DNA from: Pseudomonas sp. AFG_SD02_1510_Pfu_092
GTDB lineage: Bacteria; Pseudomonadota; Gammaproteobacteria; Pseudomonadales; Pseudomonadaceae
DNA: 64,000 bases
Assembly (NCBI RefSeq): GCF_003331055.1
Contig: NZ_PUQD01000003.1
Location: 1 to 64,000, forward strand
Reading direction: 5' to 3'
The first letter of the stretch is position 1. The number at the start of each line of letters is the position of its first letter. Below the pieces are notes generated by a model. The model had not been told where the DNA came from. It saw nothing but the letters and a program-made list of their open reading frames with translations, and made no database searches. The translations under genes were made by a program, and so were the position numbers. This document shows positions 37,467 to 47,678 of this stretch, piece by piece.

Positions 37467-37549
37467 ATTCGCGGGCACGCCCGCTCCCAGAGGTACGGCG
37501 CTGGGCTTGAGGGCAGTGCAATCCCTGTGGAAGCGGGCATGCCCGCGAA
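37467..37549. repeat. REP pair, slightly degenerate
   Basis: Two inverted REPs (37467-37489 and 37526-37549) carry GGGCACGCCC and GGGCATGCCC cores. The second has GTGGAAGCGGG in place of GTGGGAGCGGG, a visible point change. They occupy most of the 297-bp gap between the yciH-like and Nudix genes. Confidence 0.8.
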
Positions 37550-37571
37550 CAGGCCGGCACCGCCAATACAA

Positions 37572-38111
37572 CTATTTCAGGCCGGCTTTATAGCGCTGCA
37601 ACGCCGCCAACGAGTCCGGGCAATACGGCATGCTGAGGCTCTCTTGTTCAGCCTGCTCCAGCCCTATGAACCGCGCCTCGCTGACCTCTTCCGGCTGCAA
37701 GCGCAACGGCGCATCCGACACCGCCGAATACACCGCACACCACAAGCGGTTATCCGGCTGGTCGAAGTAGAACCGCTCGTGAAAGCGCAATGCCACGCCG
37801 TCGATCCCCAGCTCCTCGGCCAGCTCTCGCGCCGCCGAATCGGCATAAGCCTCGCCAGCCGAGACCATGCCGCCGGCCGCCACATCCCAATACCCCGGGT
37901 ACAGCGCCTTGCTCAGCGTGCGCCGGTGCACGCACAGCTCACCGGCACTGTTGAACAGCAGAATGAACGTGCAACGCCCGATCAGGCCGCGCTCGCGCAG
38001 CTCGGCGCGGGGCAAGGCGCCCAGCACCTGGTCGGCTTCGTCCACCCAGGTTACCAGTTCCAGGTCGGAAGCCGCCCGATGGGCGACCTCGTTTGGGCTG
38101 ATAGCCATCAT
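37572..38111 (-). CDS. Nudix hydrolase
   Basis: The 179-residue enzyme has an exact Nudix box at ~94-116 (GGMVSAGEAYADSAARELAE then ELG), giving the GX5EX7REUXEEXGU pattern. It resembles the YfcD group (IPP-isomerase-like Nudix enzymes); the substrate is not known. The first ATG at 38111 overlaps the stop of the DUF2333 gene as TGATG, and a second ATG is at 38108. The overlap implies translational coupling. Confidence 0.88.
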   Translation of the reverse strand: MMAISPNEVAHRAASDLELVTWVDEADQVLGALPRAELRERGLIGRCTFILLFNSAGELCVHRRTLSKALYPGYWDVAAGGMVSAGEAYADSAARELAEELGIDGVALRFHERFYFDQPDNRLWCAVYSAVSDAPLRLQPEEVSEARFIGLEQAEQESLSMPYCPDSLAALQRYKAGLK

Positions 38112-39178
38112 CAACCCTGCGACAGCAGCTGACGCAAGTCGATGACCGCGGCGTTGGCCCGGGAAATGTAGTTGGCCATGACCAGCGAGTGGTTGGCCCA
38201 CATGCCGAAGCCACTGCCGTTGAGCACCATCGGGCTCCACAGGGCTTCTTGCGAGGCTTCCAGCTCACGGATGATCTGGCGCACGCTGACCGTGGCGTTC
38301 TTCTTCGCCAGCACGTCGGCAAAGTCCACCTCGATGGCGCGCAGCAGGTGCGACAGCGCCCAGGCCTGGCCGCGGGCTTCGTAGAACACGTTGTCGATCT
38401 GCAGCCACGGGGTTTCCACCAGCTCTTCGTCCACCTGCGGCGCCTGGCCGGCAACCACCGACTCGGTCTTCAGCGTGGTGTTGAGCTTGACCCGGCCAAC
38501 GCTGGCCGACAGGCGCTGCGACAGCGAGCCCAGGCGGGTAGCGACATCACCCAGCCAGTTGTTCAGGTTGTCGGCACGGGTATAGAAGATGGCGCCCTTG
38601 TCGCCGGCAGCCAGACGGGTCTGATAGCGGCCAAGCGACTTGATGCCTTCTTCGAATTCCGACTCGCTCGACGGCAGGATCCAGCTCTTGTTGTCGAAGT
38701 TGAAACGCGGCTCGGCCTTGGCCAGGTCGGCGTCTTCGGTGGACTGCGACTGCGAACGGGCGAAGTCTTTGCGCAGGGCGCGGGACAGGTCGCGCACCTG
38801 GACCAGCACGCCATATTCCCAGCTCGGCATGTTGTCCATCCACAGCCCTGGCGGGAAGCGGTCGTTGGAAATGTAGCCACCCGGCTTGTTCAGCAAGGTA
38901 CCGGCCACGGTCTTGAGGGTTTCGACAGTGGTGTAGCCCACCACCATCTGCTGGCCGGTGCGCTCGGCACCGGCCTGGGCACTTTGCTGTACCGGGAACA
39001 GGGCCGGCTCCTGGCTCCAATACCAGCCCAGGCCGATACACACCAGCAGGTACAACCCGATCAGGGTCCCCAGGGCACGGCTCCACAGGCCGCCAAGGTA
39101 GCTACGGGCGGCCGCGCCACGGCCGTCGACACGCTCGCGGGGCTCGGCTTTGGCCTCGCGGTTTTTCCAGTCCAGCAT
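38111..39178 (-). CDS. DUF2333 membrane-anchored protein
   Basis: The 355-residue protein has a basic N-terminus, one membrane helix (~33-53, ALGTLIGLYLLVCIGLGWYW) and a long, mostly helical periplasmic domain of DUF2333. Motifs include GGYISNDRFPPGLWMDNMPS and the C-terminal EASQEALWSPMVLNGSGFGM. The family is conserved in gamma-proteobacteria without a known function. It is translationally coupled to the Nudix gene. Confidence 0.88.
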   Translation of the reverse strand: MLDWKNREAKAEPRERVDGRGAAARSYLGGLWSRALGTLIGLYLLVCIGLGWYWSQEPALFPVQQSAQAGAERTGQQMVVGYTTVETLKTVAGTLLNKPGGYISNDRFPPGLWMDNMPSWEYGVLVQVRDLSRALRKDFARSQSQSTEDADLAKAEPRFNFDNKSWILPSSESEFEEGIKSLGRYQTRLAAGDKGAIFYTRADNLNNWLGDVATRLGSLSQRLSASVGRVKLNTTLKTESVVAGQAPQVDEELVETPWLQIDNVFYEARGQAWALSHLLRAIEVDFADVLAKKNATVSVRQIIRELEASQEALWSPMVLNGSGFGMWANHSLVMANYISRANAAVIDLRQLLSQG

Positions 39179-39426
39179 GGCTTTGTCCTTAATCAGTCAC
39201 GACGGTTCAGGGGCTTTGACCACAGGCCTGCGCCAGGGTGCCACGGCAAGCCCGCGTGGCAGCACTATAAAGCAGACGCCGCCTTACGCATAAGCGACCA
39301 ATCGGTCAGCAACTGAATATTCGTTCTGAACGCAATGTTGATGCACGGCACTCATCCAAGGGAAAAGAACTGCTAGCATAGAGCCATCATTGCCCCTGCA
39401 TATCCCAACCTACAAGTAGCCAGGAC

Positions 39427-40782
39427 ATGAGCCAAGCAGTCGAGCCAAGCCCGCAGTGCCCCGACCCGCACCTTTCGCGTAGCGGCCTGCGCAAGGACGA
39501 CCCCCTTGATCAGCTGCTGCTACCGCTGCGCAAGCCGGTGTACATCCTGCTGCAGGACCACGAGCGTGCCCAGCGCCTGGCCCAGCAACTGGAGTTCTTT
39601 GGCCTGGTGGTGCAGGCACTGGCCAGTGCGGCGGCGTTTCACGCATCGGTCAGCGAAGCCCCGCCTTCGGCCATGCTCATGGACGTCGACTTCACCGGCG
39701 CCGGGCAAGGCCTGGTGCTGGCCGCGCAGCTGCAACAGGGCCTGGCGCAACCTATTCCGCTGCTGTTCTTCAGCCATCACGAAGCCGACACCCCGACCCG
39801 TCTGGCGGCGGTACGCGCCGGTGGCCAGGATTTCCTCACCGGCAGCCTGGAAGCCTCAAGCCTGCTGGAAAAGCTCGAACTGCTGACCAATACCGCCCCG
39901 CACGACCCGCTGCGCGTGCTGATCATCGACGATTCGCGCACCCAGGCGCTGTACACCGAGCGCGTGCTGGCCGGCGCCGGCATGCTCACCCGCAGCCTGA
40001 CCGACCCGATCCGCACCATGGCCGAGCTGGCCGACTTCCAGCCCGACCTGATCATCCTCGACCTGTACATGCCGGCCTGCACCGGCCCTGAGCTGGCCAA
40101 GGTGATCCGCCACAGCGACCGTTACGTGAGCGTGCCGATCATCTACCTGTCTGCCGAGGACGACCTCGACAAGCAGCTGGATGCCATGAGCGAAGGCGGT
40201 GATGATTTCCTCACCAAGCCGTTTCGCTCACGCCACCTGATCACCACCGTGCGCAACCGCGCCGCCCGCGCCCGGCACCTGAAAGCGCGCATGGTGCGCG
40301 ACAGCCTGACGGGGCTGTACAACCACACCCACATCCTGCAATTGCTGGAAGACTGCAGCTTCCGCGCCCGCCGTGAACAGCAGCCGTTGAGCTTTGCCAT
40401 GCTCGACATCGACCACTTCAAGAAGATCAACGACCGCCACGGCCACCCCATGGGCGACCGGGTTATCAAGAGCCTGGCGCTGTTCCTCAGGCAGCGTCTG
40501 CGCAAGACCGATTTCATTGGTCGTTATGGGGGTGAGGAGTTCGCAATCGTCATGCCCAACACTGCGCTCGACGCGGCGTACAAGGTGCTGGACGAGATAC
40601 GCCGGCGCTTCGCCGAGATTCTTTACCCGGCGCAGCCGCGTGACCTGCAATGCACCTTCAGTGCCGGGGTGGTGCAACTGGATGAGGGGCTGGATGCGCT
40701 GACCATGGCCAGCGCGGCGGACGAAGCGCTGTACCGGGCCAAGCATGCCGGGCGCAATTGTGTGGTGCGCGTGGAGCCCTGA
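39427..40782 (+). CDS. Diguanylate cyclase with two receiver domains
   Basis: The 451-residue cytoplasmic protein has a degenerate receiver (~36-150; Asp present in MDVDF, but acidic pocket weak) and an intact receiver (~162-275; IIDDSRTQ, ILDLYMPACTGPE, TKPF). A GGDEF domain follows with active-site GGEEF at 368-372. The inhibitory I-site is intact (RKTD before IGRYGGEEF). It should make c-di-GMP from GTP under phosphorylation control. No kinase gene is nearby, so its input is unknown. Confidence 0.93.
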   Translation: MSQAVEPSPQCPDPHLSRSGLRKDDPLDQLLLPLRKPVYILLQDHERAQRLAQQLEFFGLVVQALASAAAFHASVSEAPPSAMLMDVDFTGAGQGLVLAAQLQQGLAQPIPLLFFSHHEADTPTRLAAVRAGGQDFLTGSLEASSLLEKLELLTNTAPHDPLRVLIIDDSRTQALYTERVLAGAGMLTRSLTDPIRTMAELADFQPDLIILDLYMPACTGPELAKVIRHSDRYVSVPIIYLSAEDDLDKQLDAMSEGGDDFLTKPFRSRHLITTVRNRAARARHLKARMVRDSLTGLYNHTHILQLLEDCSFRARREQQPLSFAMLDIDHFKKINDRHGHPMGDRVIKSLALFLRQRLRKTDFIGRYGGEEFAIVMPNTALDAAYKVLDEIRRRFAEILYPAQPRDLQCTFSAGVVQLDEGLDALTMASAADEALYRAKHAGRNCVVRVEP

Positions 40783-40806
40783 AGCAGGTGGACCTGTGTC
40801 GGCCTC

Positions 40807-40830
40807 TTCGCGGGTGAACCCGCTCCCACA
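40807..40830. repeat. Single REP
   Basis: One REP unit (core GGGTGAACCC, then GCTCCCACA) lies just after the diguanylate cyclase gene. Confidence 0.8.
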
Positions 40831-40965
40831 GGGCCGGCGCAGGCAAACAATAGAGGCACTGTGCCACTTTTTTCCTGCCCCACCCCTCCCCGTCATCACC
40901 TCGTCACAAAATCGCAATAACTTCAGGCGCTTACCTCCACTCCCTCCCGCAGGAAGTTCGCGGCT

Positions 40966-42927
40966 ATGCGCCTGAAGTGGCTGACCAATTTCAACACCTT
41001 GTTGCTGGTAACCGTGTGTATCGCCCTGGGCGCCACCTTGTGGTGGTCGCAACGGGCCCTGGAGCGCCCCTACCAGTTGATGGAACGCTACCTGGGCCTG
41101 TCCCAGCAGTTCCAGAACCAGGCGGCACGCAACATCCAGGCCTACCTTGGCAGCGGCGACGCCCTGCGCCACGCCGCTGCCATGCAGGCCAACCAGCAGC
41201 TGCAGGCCGCGCTAGGCGGATGGCCCAGCGAGCTGGCCGACAAACTGCGCCCCAGCCTGGACAGCCTGCAGGCCTTTACCGCCGACGAGCTGCTGGCCGC
41301 CGGCAAGCTGGCCGGCGACCCGCAGGCGCTGCTACTGCAAGCCGAGCGGGAAATGGGCGCCAACTTCGAGCAACTGGCCGGGTATGCCCGCGACAGCGGC
41401 AGCGCCGACGCCAGCCGTTACCTGGGGCCGTTGCTCGAGGCCACCGTGCACCTCGGCCGCCTGTCCCTGGCAAGGGACAAACTGGTCAGCAGTGGCCGCC
41501 CGGAGCTGGCCGACGAGGTGGAGCGCGAACTGCAGCTAATTCGCAGCCAGGCCCAGGCGATCGACGCCTTGCCGTTGCTGGGGGTAACCCGCGCCGCCGA
41601 GTCCGGGGCTGACGACTTCGCTGCGATGATGGGCCTGGAAAGCCAGGCCAGCGCCCAGCAGGAAGACATTGCCGTTGGCCTCAAGCGCGAGTTGCAGAGC
41701 CTGCTCGGCCGCTACCCGGCCGAACTGCAACGCACCCGCGAACAGATCGAACGGCGGGTCGCCCTGGCCGCCAGCAGCAGCCAGCGCCTGGAGGCCGTGC
41801 AGCAGGCCATCGCCGCGCTGGAGCCCGAGGTACGCAGCCAGCACGCGAAAATCGCCGCCGAGGTGCGCATCATTCAAGGCCTGATGATCGCCCTGATCCT
41901 GCTTATCGCGCTGTTGATCGACACCCTGCAACGGCGCCTGGCGCGCACCCTGACCGGCCTGGCCCCGGCCCTGTCGCGCTGGGCCGAAGGCGACTTCGCC
42001 GAGGCCATCGCCCTGGGCAAGACCAACCGCGAACTGCACGACATCCAGGAATCGCTCAACCGCCTGCGCCATTACCTGGTCGAGCTGGTCGGCACCATCC
42101 GCCACAACGCCGAACAGGTGGCCGGCAGCAGCCATGCACTGGCCGGCATGAGCGCCGCGCTGCACCACGGCGCCGAGCGCCAGGCCGGCGATACCGGGCA
42201 GATTCGCGATGCCCTGGGTGAACTGGAAGCGACCATCCAGCAAGTTGCCGGCGACGCCAGCGCCGCCGCCGATGCCAGCCGCGATGCCGGGCGTGCGGTG
42301 GAACAGGGCCAGGCGGTGATTGGCCAGAGCCTGTCGGGCTTGCGTGAGCTGGTCGATGAAGTGCAGGGCAATGCGCGCATGATCGAGCAACTGGCGGAAG
42401 AGTCGGCCACCATCGGCGGGGTGCTGACCGTGATCCGCTCGATTGCCGAACAGACCAACCTGCTGGCGTTGAACGCCGCGATCGAAGCGGCCCGTGCCGG
42501 TGAGATGGGCCGTGGTTTTGCCGTGGTGGCGGACGAGGTGCGCTCGCTGGCGCAGCGTACCACCGGGGCCACCGGCGAGATCCAGGCACTGATCGACCGC
42601 TTGCAGCACGCCGCCAGAAGTTCGGTGGCCGGGATGCGCGCGCAGCTCGAACATGCCGAGGCCACCGCCAACCAGGCCCAGGCTGCCGACGGGGCGCTGG
42701 ACGAGATTGTCTGCGCCATCCGGACCATTTCCGATACGGCGGTGCGGATTGCCGACGTCACGGCGCAGCAGAGCGGCGCGGTGAGCGAGATTCGCGACCA
42801 CAGCGAGCGGATTCATGAGCTGGGCGAAGACAACCTGCAGCGCATCGGCGAAGGGCGCGAGCAAGGCGAGCAGCTGCTGAGCCTGGGCGGTGAGCTGAAC
42901 CGGGCGGTGCGGGCATTCAGAGTCTAG
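40966..42927 (+). CDS. Methyl-accepting chemotaxis protein with helical sensor
   Basis: The 653-residue receptor has membrane helices at ~10-28 and ~302-322. The periplasmic domain of about 270 residues between them is almost entirely helical and rich in Gln, Glu and Ala, resembling a helical bimodular (HBM) sensor in size and composition. The cytoplasmic hairpin carries [20 protein letters not shown], and no CheR-binding pentapeptide is present. HBM receptors such as McpS bind organic acids, but this identity is not certain. AGGAAG lies upstream of the ATG at 40966. Confidence 0.9.
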   Translation: MRLKWLTNFNTLLLVTVCIALGATLWWSQRALERPYQLMERYLGLSQQFQNQAARNIQAYLGSGDALRHAAAMQANQQLQAALGGWPSELADKLRPSLDSLQAFTADELLAAGKLAGDPQALLLQAEREMGANFEQLAGYARDSGSADASRYLGPLLEATVHLGRLSLARDKLVSSGRPELADEVERELQLIRSQAQAIDALPLLGVTRAAESGADDFAAMMGLESQASAQQEDIAVGLKRELQSLLGRYPAELQRTREQIERRVALAASSSQRLEAVQQAIAALEPEVRSQHAKIAAEVRIIQGLMIALILLIALLIDTLQRRLARTLTGLAPALSRWAEGDFAEAIALGKTNRELHDIQESLNRLRHYLVELVGTIRHNAEQVAGSSHALAGMSAALHHGAERQAGDTGQIRDALGELEATIQQVAGDASAAADASRDAGRAVEQGQAVIGQSLSGLRELVDEVQGNARMIEQLAEESATIGGVLTVIRSIAEQTNLLALNAAIEAARAGEMGRGFAVVADEVRSLAQRTTGATGEIQALIDRLQHAARSSVAGMRAQLEHAEATANQAQAADGALDEIVCAIRTISDTAVRIADVTAQQSGAVSEIRDHSERIHELGEDNLQRIGEGREQGEQLLSLGGELNRAVRAFRV

Positions 42928-42946
42928 GTTAGCCTGGGCTGACCTC

Positions 42947-43028
42947 TTCGCGGGTAAACCCGCTCCCACAGGGTCAGCGCAGGGCTTGAAGTCCCTGCGG
43001 TCGAGGTGGGAGCGGGTTTACCCGCGAA
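42947..43028. repeat. REP pair (inverted BIME)
   Basis: Two inverted REPs with the core GGGTAAACCC or GGGTTTACCC lie between the chemoreceptor and dsbD genes. Confidence 0.85.
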
Positions 43029-43146
43029 GAGGCCGGTACAGGCAGCACATGAGCCAGCGGCCATGTGTCGCCCCCGATACCAGCATGGCCCCAACCCTCA
43101 GCACTTCCGTTATCATGCCCGGCACGTTCCACCTCGCGAGTTCGCC

Positions 43147-44919
43147 ATGCGCCGCCTGTTTTTCCTGCTGTTCCTGCTGCTGGCCAGCCCGGCTTTCGCC
43201 ACAGGCCTGCTCGACAACCGCCCCAGTGCCACCCTCGGCGCTGCTTCGCTGGCCAACAACGCCGATTTCCTGCCGGTGTACGAGGCGTTCAAGCTCAGCC
43301 TGGTGCAAGCCGATGCGCACACCCTCAAGCTGCGCTTCGTCGCCACCGATGGCTACTACCTCTACCGGCACCGCTTCCAGTTCCGCACCGAACCGGCCGA
43401 TATCGCCCTGGGTACGCCGAACATTCCCAAGGGCGAGGCCAAGCACGATGAGTTCTTCGGCGATGTCGAGGTGTACCACGGCGTACTCGACATCGAGCTG
43501 CCGCGCAACGACCCACGCGCCTTCACCTTGCTGGTGGGCTACCAGGGCTGCGCCGACAAAGGCCTGTGCTACCCACCGGAAACCGCACGCCTGAGTATCG
43601 ATGGCGAAGCCGGCGCAAGCAGCCCGGCCAGCGCCGAACAGGCCTGGAGCTGGAAGTCGCTGCTGCTGTTCTTCCTCGCTGGCGTCGGCCTGACCTTTAC
43701 CCCCTGCGTACTGCCGATGCTGCCGATCCTTTCCGGTGTGGTGCTGCGCGGCCAGGTCGGCGGCCTGCGCGGGCTGGCGCTGTCGCTGGCCTACGTGTTG
43801 CCGATGGCTGCCAGCTTCGCGGCGCTCGGCGCCCTGATGGGGCTGTTCGGCGCCGGCCTGAATTTGCAGGCGCGCTTGCAGTCGGCCTGGGTACTGGTGC
43901 CCTTCGCACTGTTCTTCGTGGTGTTCGCCCTGGCCATGTTCGGCCTGTTCGAACTGAAACTGCCACAAGCCCTGAGCCACCGCCTGAACAACGTCGCCGG
44001 CCACGACCGGGGTGGCTCACTGCTGGGCGCGGCGATACTCGGCGTGCTTTCCAGCCTGCTGGTTTCGCCATGCGTATCGGCGCCCCTGGCCGGTGCGCTG
44101 CTGTACATCAGCGCCAGCGGCGATGCACTGGGTGGCGCGCTCAAGCTGTTCGCCCTGGGCCTGGGCATGGGCGCGCCGCTGCTGCTGGTGGCCACCGGTG
44201 GCGCGGCCTGGCTGCCGAAAAGCGGCCCGTGGCTGAACACGGTGAAAAACGCCATTGGCGTGCTGCTGCTGGGCTTGGCCATCGGCTTGCTCAGCCGTGT
44301 GCTGCCTGGCCCGCTGACGTTGCTGCTGGTCGGCTTCCTCGCCGCTGGCGTGGCGCTGTTCCTCGGCACCCTGGAGCTGGTGACCAAGACCACGCGCCAG
44401 CGCCTGGCACAGCTGCTTGGCCTGGCTTTGCTGGTGTATGCACTGGCGTGCTGGTATGGCGCCCTCAGCGGCCAGGGCGACCCGCTGCGCCCGCTGCCGA
44501 GCGCAACCGTTGTAGCCGCTGGCAACGGCCCGGCAGCGCACGCAGACGCCTGGCAGACCCTCACCACCCCCGCCGCACTCGACGCGGCCCTGGCTCAGGC
44601 CAAGGCCGCCGGGCAACCGGTACTGCTGGACTGGTACGCCGACTGGTGCATCAGCTGCAAGGTGATCGAGCGCGAGGTATTGAACGCGCCGCCGGTGCAA
44701 GCGCAACTGGCTGGCTTCAAGCTGCTGCGTTTCGACATGACCGAGAGCAATGCCGAACAACGCAGCCTGCTCGACCGCTACCAGCTGTTCGGCCCGCCCG
44801 CCTTGTTGTTCTTTGCCGCGAACGGCAGCGAAATAACCGCTGATCGGGTCATTGGCGAGATAAATTCCAGCGAATTTGCGCAAATTCTGACACGCGTGCG
44901 CGGCAAAGTCGGTCTATAA
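43147..44919 (+). CDS. dsbD: Thiol:disulfide interchange protein DsbD
   Basis: The 590-residue inner-membrane protein carries electrons from thioredoxin to the periplasm. A signal peptide (~1-18) leads to the alpha domain with Cys135 and Cys141 (GCADKGLC). Eight membrane helices hold Cys187 ([10 protein letters not shown]) and Cys309 ([10 protein letters not shown]). The C-terminal thioredoxin-like domain has WCISC (Cys501/Cys504). All six redox cysteines are present. The ATG at 43147 starts the hydrophobic signal; a longer reading frame from 43006 runs through the REP. Confidence 0.95.
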   Translation: MRRLFFLLFLLLASPAFATGLLDNRPSATLGAASLANNADFLPVYEAFKLSLVQADAHTLKLRFVATDGYYLYRHRFQFRTEPADIALGTPNIPKGEAKHDEFFGDVEVYHGVLDIELPRNDPRAFTLLVGYQGCADKGLCYPPETARLSIDGEAGASSPASAEQAWSWKSLLLFFLAGVGLTFTPCVLPMLPILSGVVLRGQVGGLRGLALSLAYVLPMAASFAALGALMGLFGAGLNLQARLQSAWVLVPFALFFVVFALAMFGLFELKLPQALSHRLNNVAGHDRGGSLLGAAILGVLSSLLVSPCVSAPLAGALLYISASGDALGGALKLFALGLGMGAPLLLVATGGAAWLPKSGPWLNTVKNAIGVLLLGLAIGLLSRVLPGPLTLLLVGFLAAGVALFLGTLELVTKTTRQRLAQLLGLALLVYALACWYGALSGQGDPLRPLPSATVVAAGNGPAAHADAWQTLTTPAALDAALAQAKAAGQPVLLDWYADWCISCKVIEREVLNAPPVQAQLAGFKLLRFDMTESNAEQRSLLDRYQLFGPPALLFFAANGSEITADRVIGEINSSEFAQILTRVRGKVGL

Positions 44920-44951
44920 CTTCCCGCGGGCCGGGAAAAATCCTCAAATCA

Positions 44952-44977
44952 GTGACCAAACCTAGTTATTTGGTCAC
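44952..44977. promoter_or_regulatory. Perfect inverted repeat between dsbD and aroQ
   Basis: GTGACCAAA (44952-44960) and TTTGGTCAC (44969-44977) form a perfect 9-bp inverted repeat with an 8-nt spacer. No T-tract follows, so it is either a weak terminator for dsbD or an operator in the aroQ promoter region. Confidence 0.5.
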
Positions 44978-45098
44978 ATACTTCGCGCGAAACTCGCTCA
45001 TCGTGCTGGCTATTGCCGGGAACTGGACACTTGCCGTCGCTTTACGGCACACTCGCCGCGCTGTGTCGAATTGCCCTACAAATCCAAGGAATCCGCAG

Positions 45099-45554
45099 AT
45101 GGCAACGCTACTGGTGCTCCACGGCCCCAACCTCAACCTGCTCGGCACCCGCGAGCCTGGCCATTACGGCGCCGTGACCCTGGCCCAGATCAACCAGGAC
45201 CTGGAGCAACGCGCCCGCGCTGCAGGCCACCATCTGCAATACCTGCAGAGCAATGCCGAATACGAACTGATCGACCGCATTCACGCCGCACGCAACGAGG
45301 GTGTGGACTTCATCCTGATCAATCCGGCTGCTTTCACCCACACAAGCGTCGCATTACGTGACGCATTGCTTGCGGTGAGCATCCCATTCATCGAAGTGCA
45401 CCTGTCCAACGTGCACAAACGCGAACCGTTCCGTCATCACTCCTACTTTTCCGATGTTGCCGTAGGGGTGATCTGCGGTCTGGGCGCCAGCGGTTATCGC
45501 CTGGCCCTGGAGTCCGCACTGGAACAACTGGCTGCCAACGCACAGCCCAAATGA
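45099..45554 (+). CDS. aroQ: Type II 3-dehydroquinate dehydratase
   Basis: The 151-residue dodecameric-family enzyme converts 3-dehydroquinate to 3-dehydroshikimate in the shikimate pathway. The type II signature is clear: [18 protein letters not shown] (8-25) and, later, [18 protein letters not shown] and [18 protein letters not shown]. The ATG at 45099 follows CAAGGAATC. It sits just before accBC, the conserved Pseudomonas order. Confidence 0.96.
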   Translation: MATLLVLHGPNLNLLGTREPGHYGAVTLAQINQDLEQRARAAGHHLQYLQSNAEYELIDRIHAARNEGVDFILINPAAFTHTSVALRDALLAVSIPFIEVHLSNVHKREPFRHHSYFSDVAVGVICGLGASGYRLALESALEQLAANAQPK

Positions 45555-45558
45555 TGAA

Positions 45559-45584
45559 AACCCTGGCCTCAGTGGGCCAGGGTT
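45559..45584. terminator. Hairpin between aroQ and accB
   Basis: A perfect 10-bp stem, AACCCTGGCC and GGCCAGGGTT, with a 6-nt loop begins 5 bp after the aroQ stop. No T-run follows, so it may attenuate rather than end transcription. The palindrome GAAACGTTTC follows at about 45590-45599, ~55 bp before accB. Confidence 0.55.
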
Positions 45585-45653
45585 CGAGAGAAACGTTTCA
45601 GATACGTTTTTTACATTTCGCCCCCTGACCGAACCTTTGGGAGTTGATGATTA

Positions 45654-46112
45654 ATGGATATCCGTAAAGTCAAGAAACTGATCGAGCTGCTGGAAGAGTC
45701 TGGCATCGACGAGCTGGAGATCAAGGAAGGCGAAGAGTCGGTCCGTATCAGCCGTCACAGCAAGACCCCGGCTGCCCAGCAGTTCTACGCACCTGCGCCA
45801 ATGGCTGCCGCTCCTGCTGCTGCCCCGGTTGCCGCTGCTGCCCCGGCCGCCGAAGCCGCTGCCGCCCCGGCCCTGAAAGGCACCGTGATCCGTTCGCCAA
45901 TGGTCGGTACCTTCTACCGCAAGCCTTCGCCGACCTCGCCCAACTTCGCTGAAGTGGGCCAGAGCGTGAAGAAAGGCGACACCCTGTGCATCGTCGAAGC
46001 CATGAAGATGATGAACCACATCGAAGCCGACGTTGGCGGTGTGATCGACGCCATCCTGGTAGAAGACGGCCAGCCGGTTGAGTTCGACCAGCCGCTGTTC
46101 ACCATCGTTTGA
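45654..46112 (+). CDS. accB: Biotin carboxyl carrier protein of acetyl-CoA carboxylase
   Basis: The 152-residue BCCP has an N-terminal helical segment, an Ala/Pro-rich flexible linker (~45-78), and a C-terminal biotinyl domain with EAMKMMN. The biotinylated Lys is Lys118. It carries carboxyl-biotin between AccC and the AccA/AccD transferase in fatty acid synthesis. It is followed after 17 bp by accC. Confidence 0.97.
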   Translation: MDIRKVKKLIELLEESGIDELEIKEGEESVRISRHSKTPAAQQFYAPAPMAAAPAAAPVAAAAPAAEAAAAPALKGTVIRSPMVGTFYRKPSPTSPNFAEVGQSVKKGDTLCIVEAMKMMNHIEADVGGVIDAILVEDGQPVEFDQPLFTIV

Positions 46113-46129
46113 ATCGCGGAGAGCCAACG

Positions 46130-47485
46130 ATGTCTGGGAAGCTCGAAAAAGTCCTGATCGCCAACCGCGGGGAAATTGCCCTGCGGATCCTGCGTGCCTG
46201 CAAAGAGCTGGGTATCAAGACCGTCGCCGTGCACTCCACCGCCGACCGTGAACTGATGCACCTGGGCCTGGCAGACGAGTCGGTCTGCATCGGCCCTGCA
46301 TCGTCCAAGGATTCCTACCTGCATATCCCGGCGATCATCGCTGCCGCCGAAGTGACCGGCGCCACCGCGATCCACCCGGGCTACGGCTTCCTGGCGGAAA
46401 ACGCCGATTTCGCCGAGCAGGTGGAAAAGTCCGGTTTCGCCTTCATCGGCCCGAAAGCCGACACCATTCGCCTGATGGGCGACAAGGTTTCGGCCAAGGA
46501 CGCGATGATCAAGTCGGGCGTACCGACCGTGCCGGGCTCCGACGGCCCACTGCCGGAAGACGAAGAAGTCGCCCTGGCGATTGCCCGTGACGTCGGCTAC
46601 CCGGTGATCATCAAGGCCGCCGGTGGCGGTGGTGGTCGCGGCATGCGCGTGGTGCACAAGGAAGAGGACCTGATCGCCTCGGCCAAGCTCACCCGTACCG
46701 AAGCCGGTGCCGCCTTCGGCAACCCGATGGTCTACCTGGAAAAGTTCCTGACCAACCCACGCCACGTGGAAGTGCAGGTACTGTCCGACGGCCAGGGCAA
46801 CGCCATCCACCTGGGCGACCGTGACTGCTCGCTGCAGCGCCGTCACCAGAAGGTACTGGAAGAAGCGCCAGCCCCGGGTATCGACGAGAAAGCCCGTCAG
46901 GAAGTGTTCAAGCGTTGCGTCGATGCGTGCGTCGAGATCGGCTACCGGGGTGCGGGTACTTTCGAGTTCCTGTACGAGAACGGCCGCTTCTACTTCATCG
47001 AGATGAACACCCGCGTGCAGGTTGAGCACCCGGTGTCGGAGATGGTCACCGGTATCGACATCGTCAAGGAGATGCTGAGCATCGCCGCTGGCAACAAGCT
47101 GTCATTCCGCCAGGAAGACGTGGTGATCCGTGGCCACTCGCTGGAGTGCCGGATCAACGCTGAAGACCCGAAGAAGTTCATCCCGAGCCCAGGCAAGGTG
47201 AAGCACTTCCACGCCCCGGGCGGCAACGGCGTCCGCGTCGATTCGCACCTGTACAGCGGTTACTCGGTTCCGCCGAACTACGACTCGCTGATCGGCAAGC
47301 TGATCACCTACGGCAAGGACCGCGACGAAGCCATGGCGCGCATGCGCAATGCCCTGGACGAGATCGTCGTCGACGGCATCAAGACCAACATCCCGCTGCA
47401 CCGCGACCTGGTGCGTGATGAAGGTTTCTGCAAAGGCGGCGTCAACATTCACTACCTCGAGCACAAACTGGCCAGCCAGGAATGA
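46130..47485 (+). CDS. accC: Biotin carboxylase of acetyl-CoA carboxylase
   Basis: The 451-residue ATP-grasp enzyme carboxylates biotin on AccB using ATP and bicarbonate. It shows the N-terminal [20 protein letters not shown], the glycine-rich ATP loop [13 protein letters not shown] (~163-175), and catalytic [14 protein letters not shown] (~287-300). The ATG at 46130 follows GGAGAG and gives the usual [15 protein letters not shown] strong terminator closes the accBC operon. Confidence 0.97.
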   Translation: MSGKLEKVLIANRGEIALRILRACKELGIKTVAVHSTADRELMHLGLADESVCIGPASSKDSYLHIPAIIAAAEVTGATAIHPGYGFLAENADFAEQVEKSGFAFIGPKADTIRLMGDKVSAKDAMIKSGVPTVPGSDGPLPEDEEVALAIARDVGYPVIIKAAGGGGGRGMRVVHKEEDLIASAKLTRTEAGAAFGNPMVYLEKFLTNPRHVEVQVLSDGQGNAIHLGDRDCSLQRRHQKVLEEAPAPGIDEKARQEVFKRCVDACVEIGYRGAGTFEFLYENGRFYFIEMNTRVQVEHPVSEMVTGIDIVKEMLSIAAGNKLSFRQEDVVIRGHSLECRINAEDPKKFIPSPGKVKHFHAPGGNGVRVDSHLYSGYSVPPNYDSLIGKLITYGKDRDEAMARMRNALDEIVVDGIKTNIPLHRDLVRDEGFCKGGVNIHYLEHKLASQE

Positions 47486-47505
47486 TCGCGTAGTGTGATG
47501 TACCG

Positions 47506-47534
47506 AAAACCCCGGACTTGTGCCGGGGTTTTTT
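47506..47534 (+). terminator. Intrinsic terminator of accBC
   Basis: The stem AAAACCCCGG/CCGGGGTTTT (10 bp) with a 7-nt loop is followed by a run of six T residues counted from the stem end. It lies 21 bp after the accC stop. Confidence 0.92.
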
Positions 47535-47552
47535 ATTGCCTGGGGGATAATG

Positions 47553-47660
47553 GGGCCGCTTTGCGGCCCATCGCGACACAAGGCCGCTCCCACAGGGTTT
47601 CGCAAGGCCTCAAGGTTGACGCTGTACTTGTGGGAGCGGCCTTGTGTCGCGAAAGGGGCG
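47553..47660. repeat. REP pair (CCTTGTGTCGCGA subtype)
   Basis: Inverted REPs at 47571-47594 and 47629-47654, with the outer hairpin GGGCCGC TTT GCGGCCC, lie between the convergent ends of accC and acoR. Confidence 0.85.
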
Positions 47661-47678
47661 CAAAGAGCCCCCAGGGTC

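Noticed and set aside
43006..43146. An N-terminal extension of DsbD
   Set aside because: The in-frame upstream ATG lies in a REP; the signal peptide begins at 43147.
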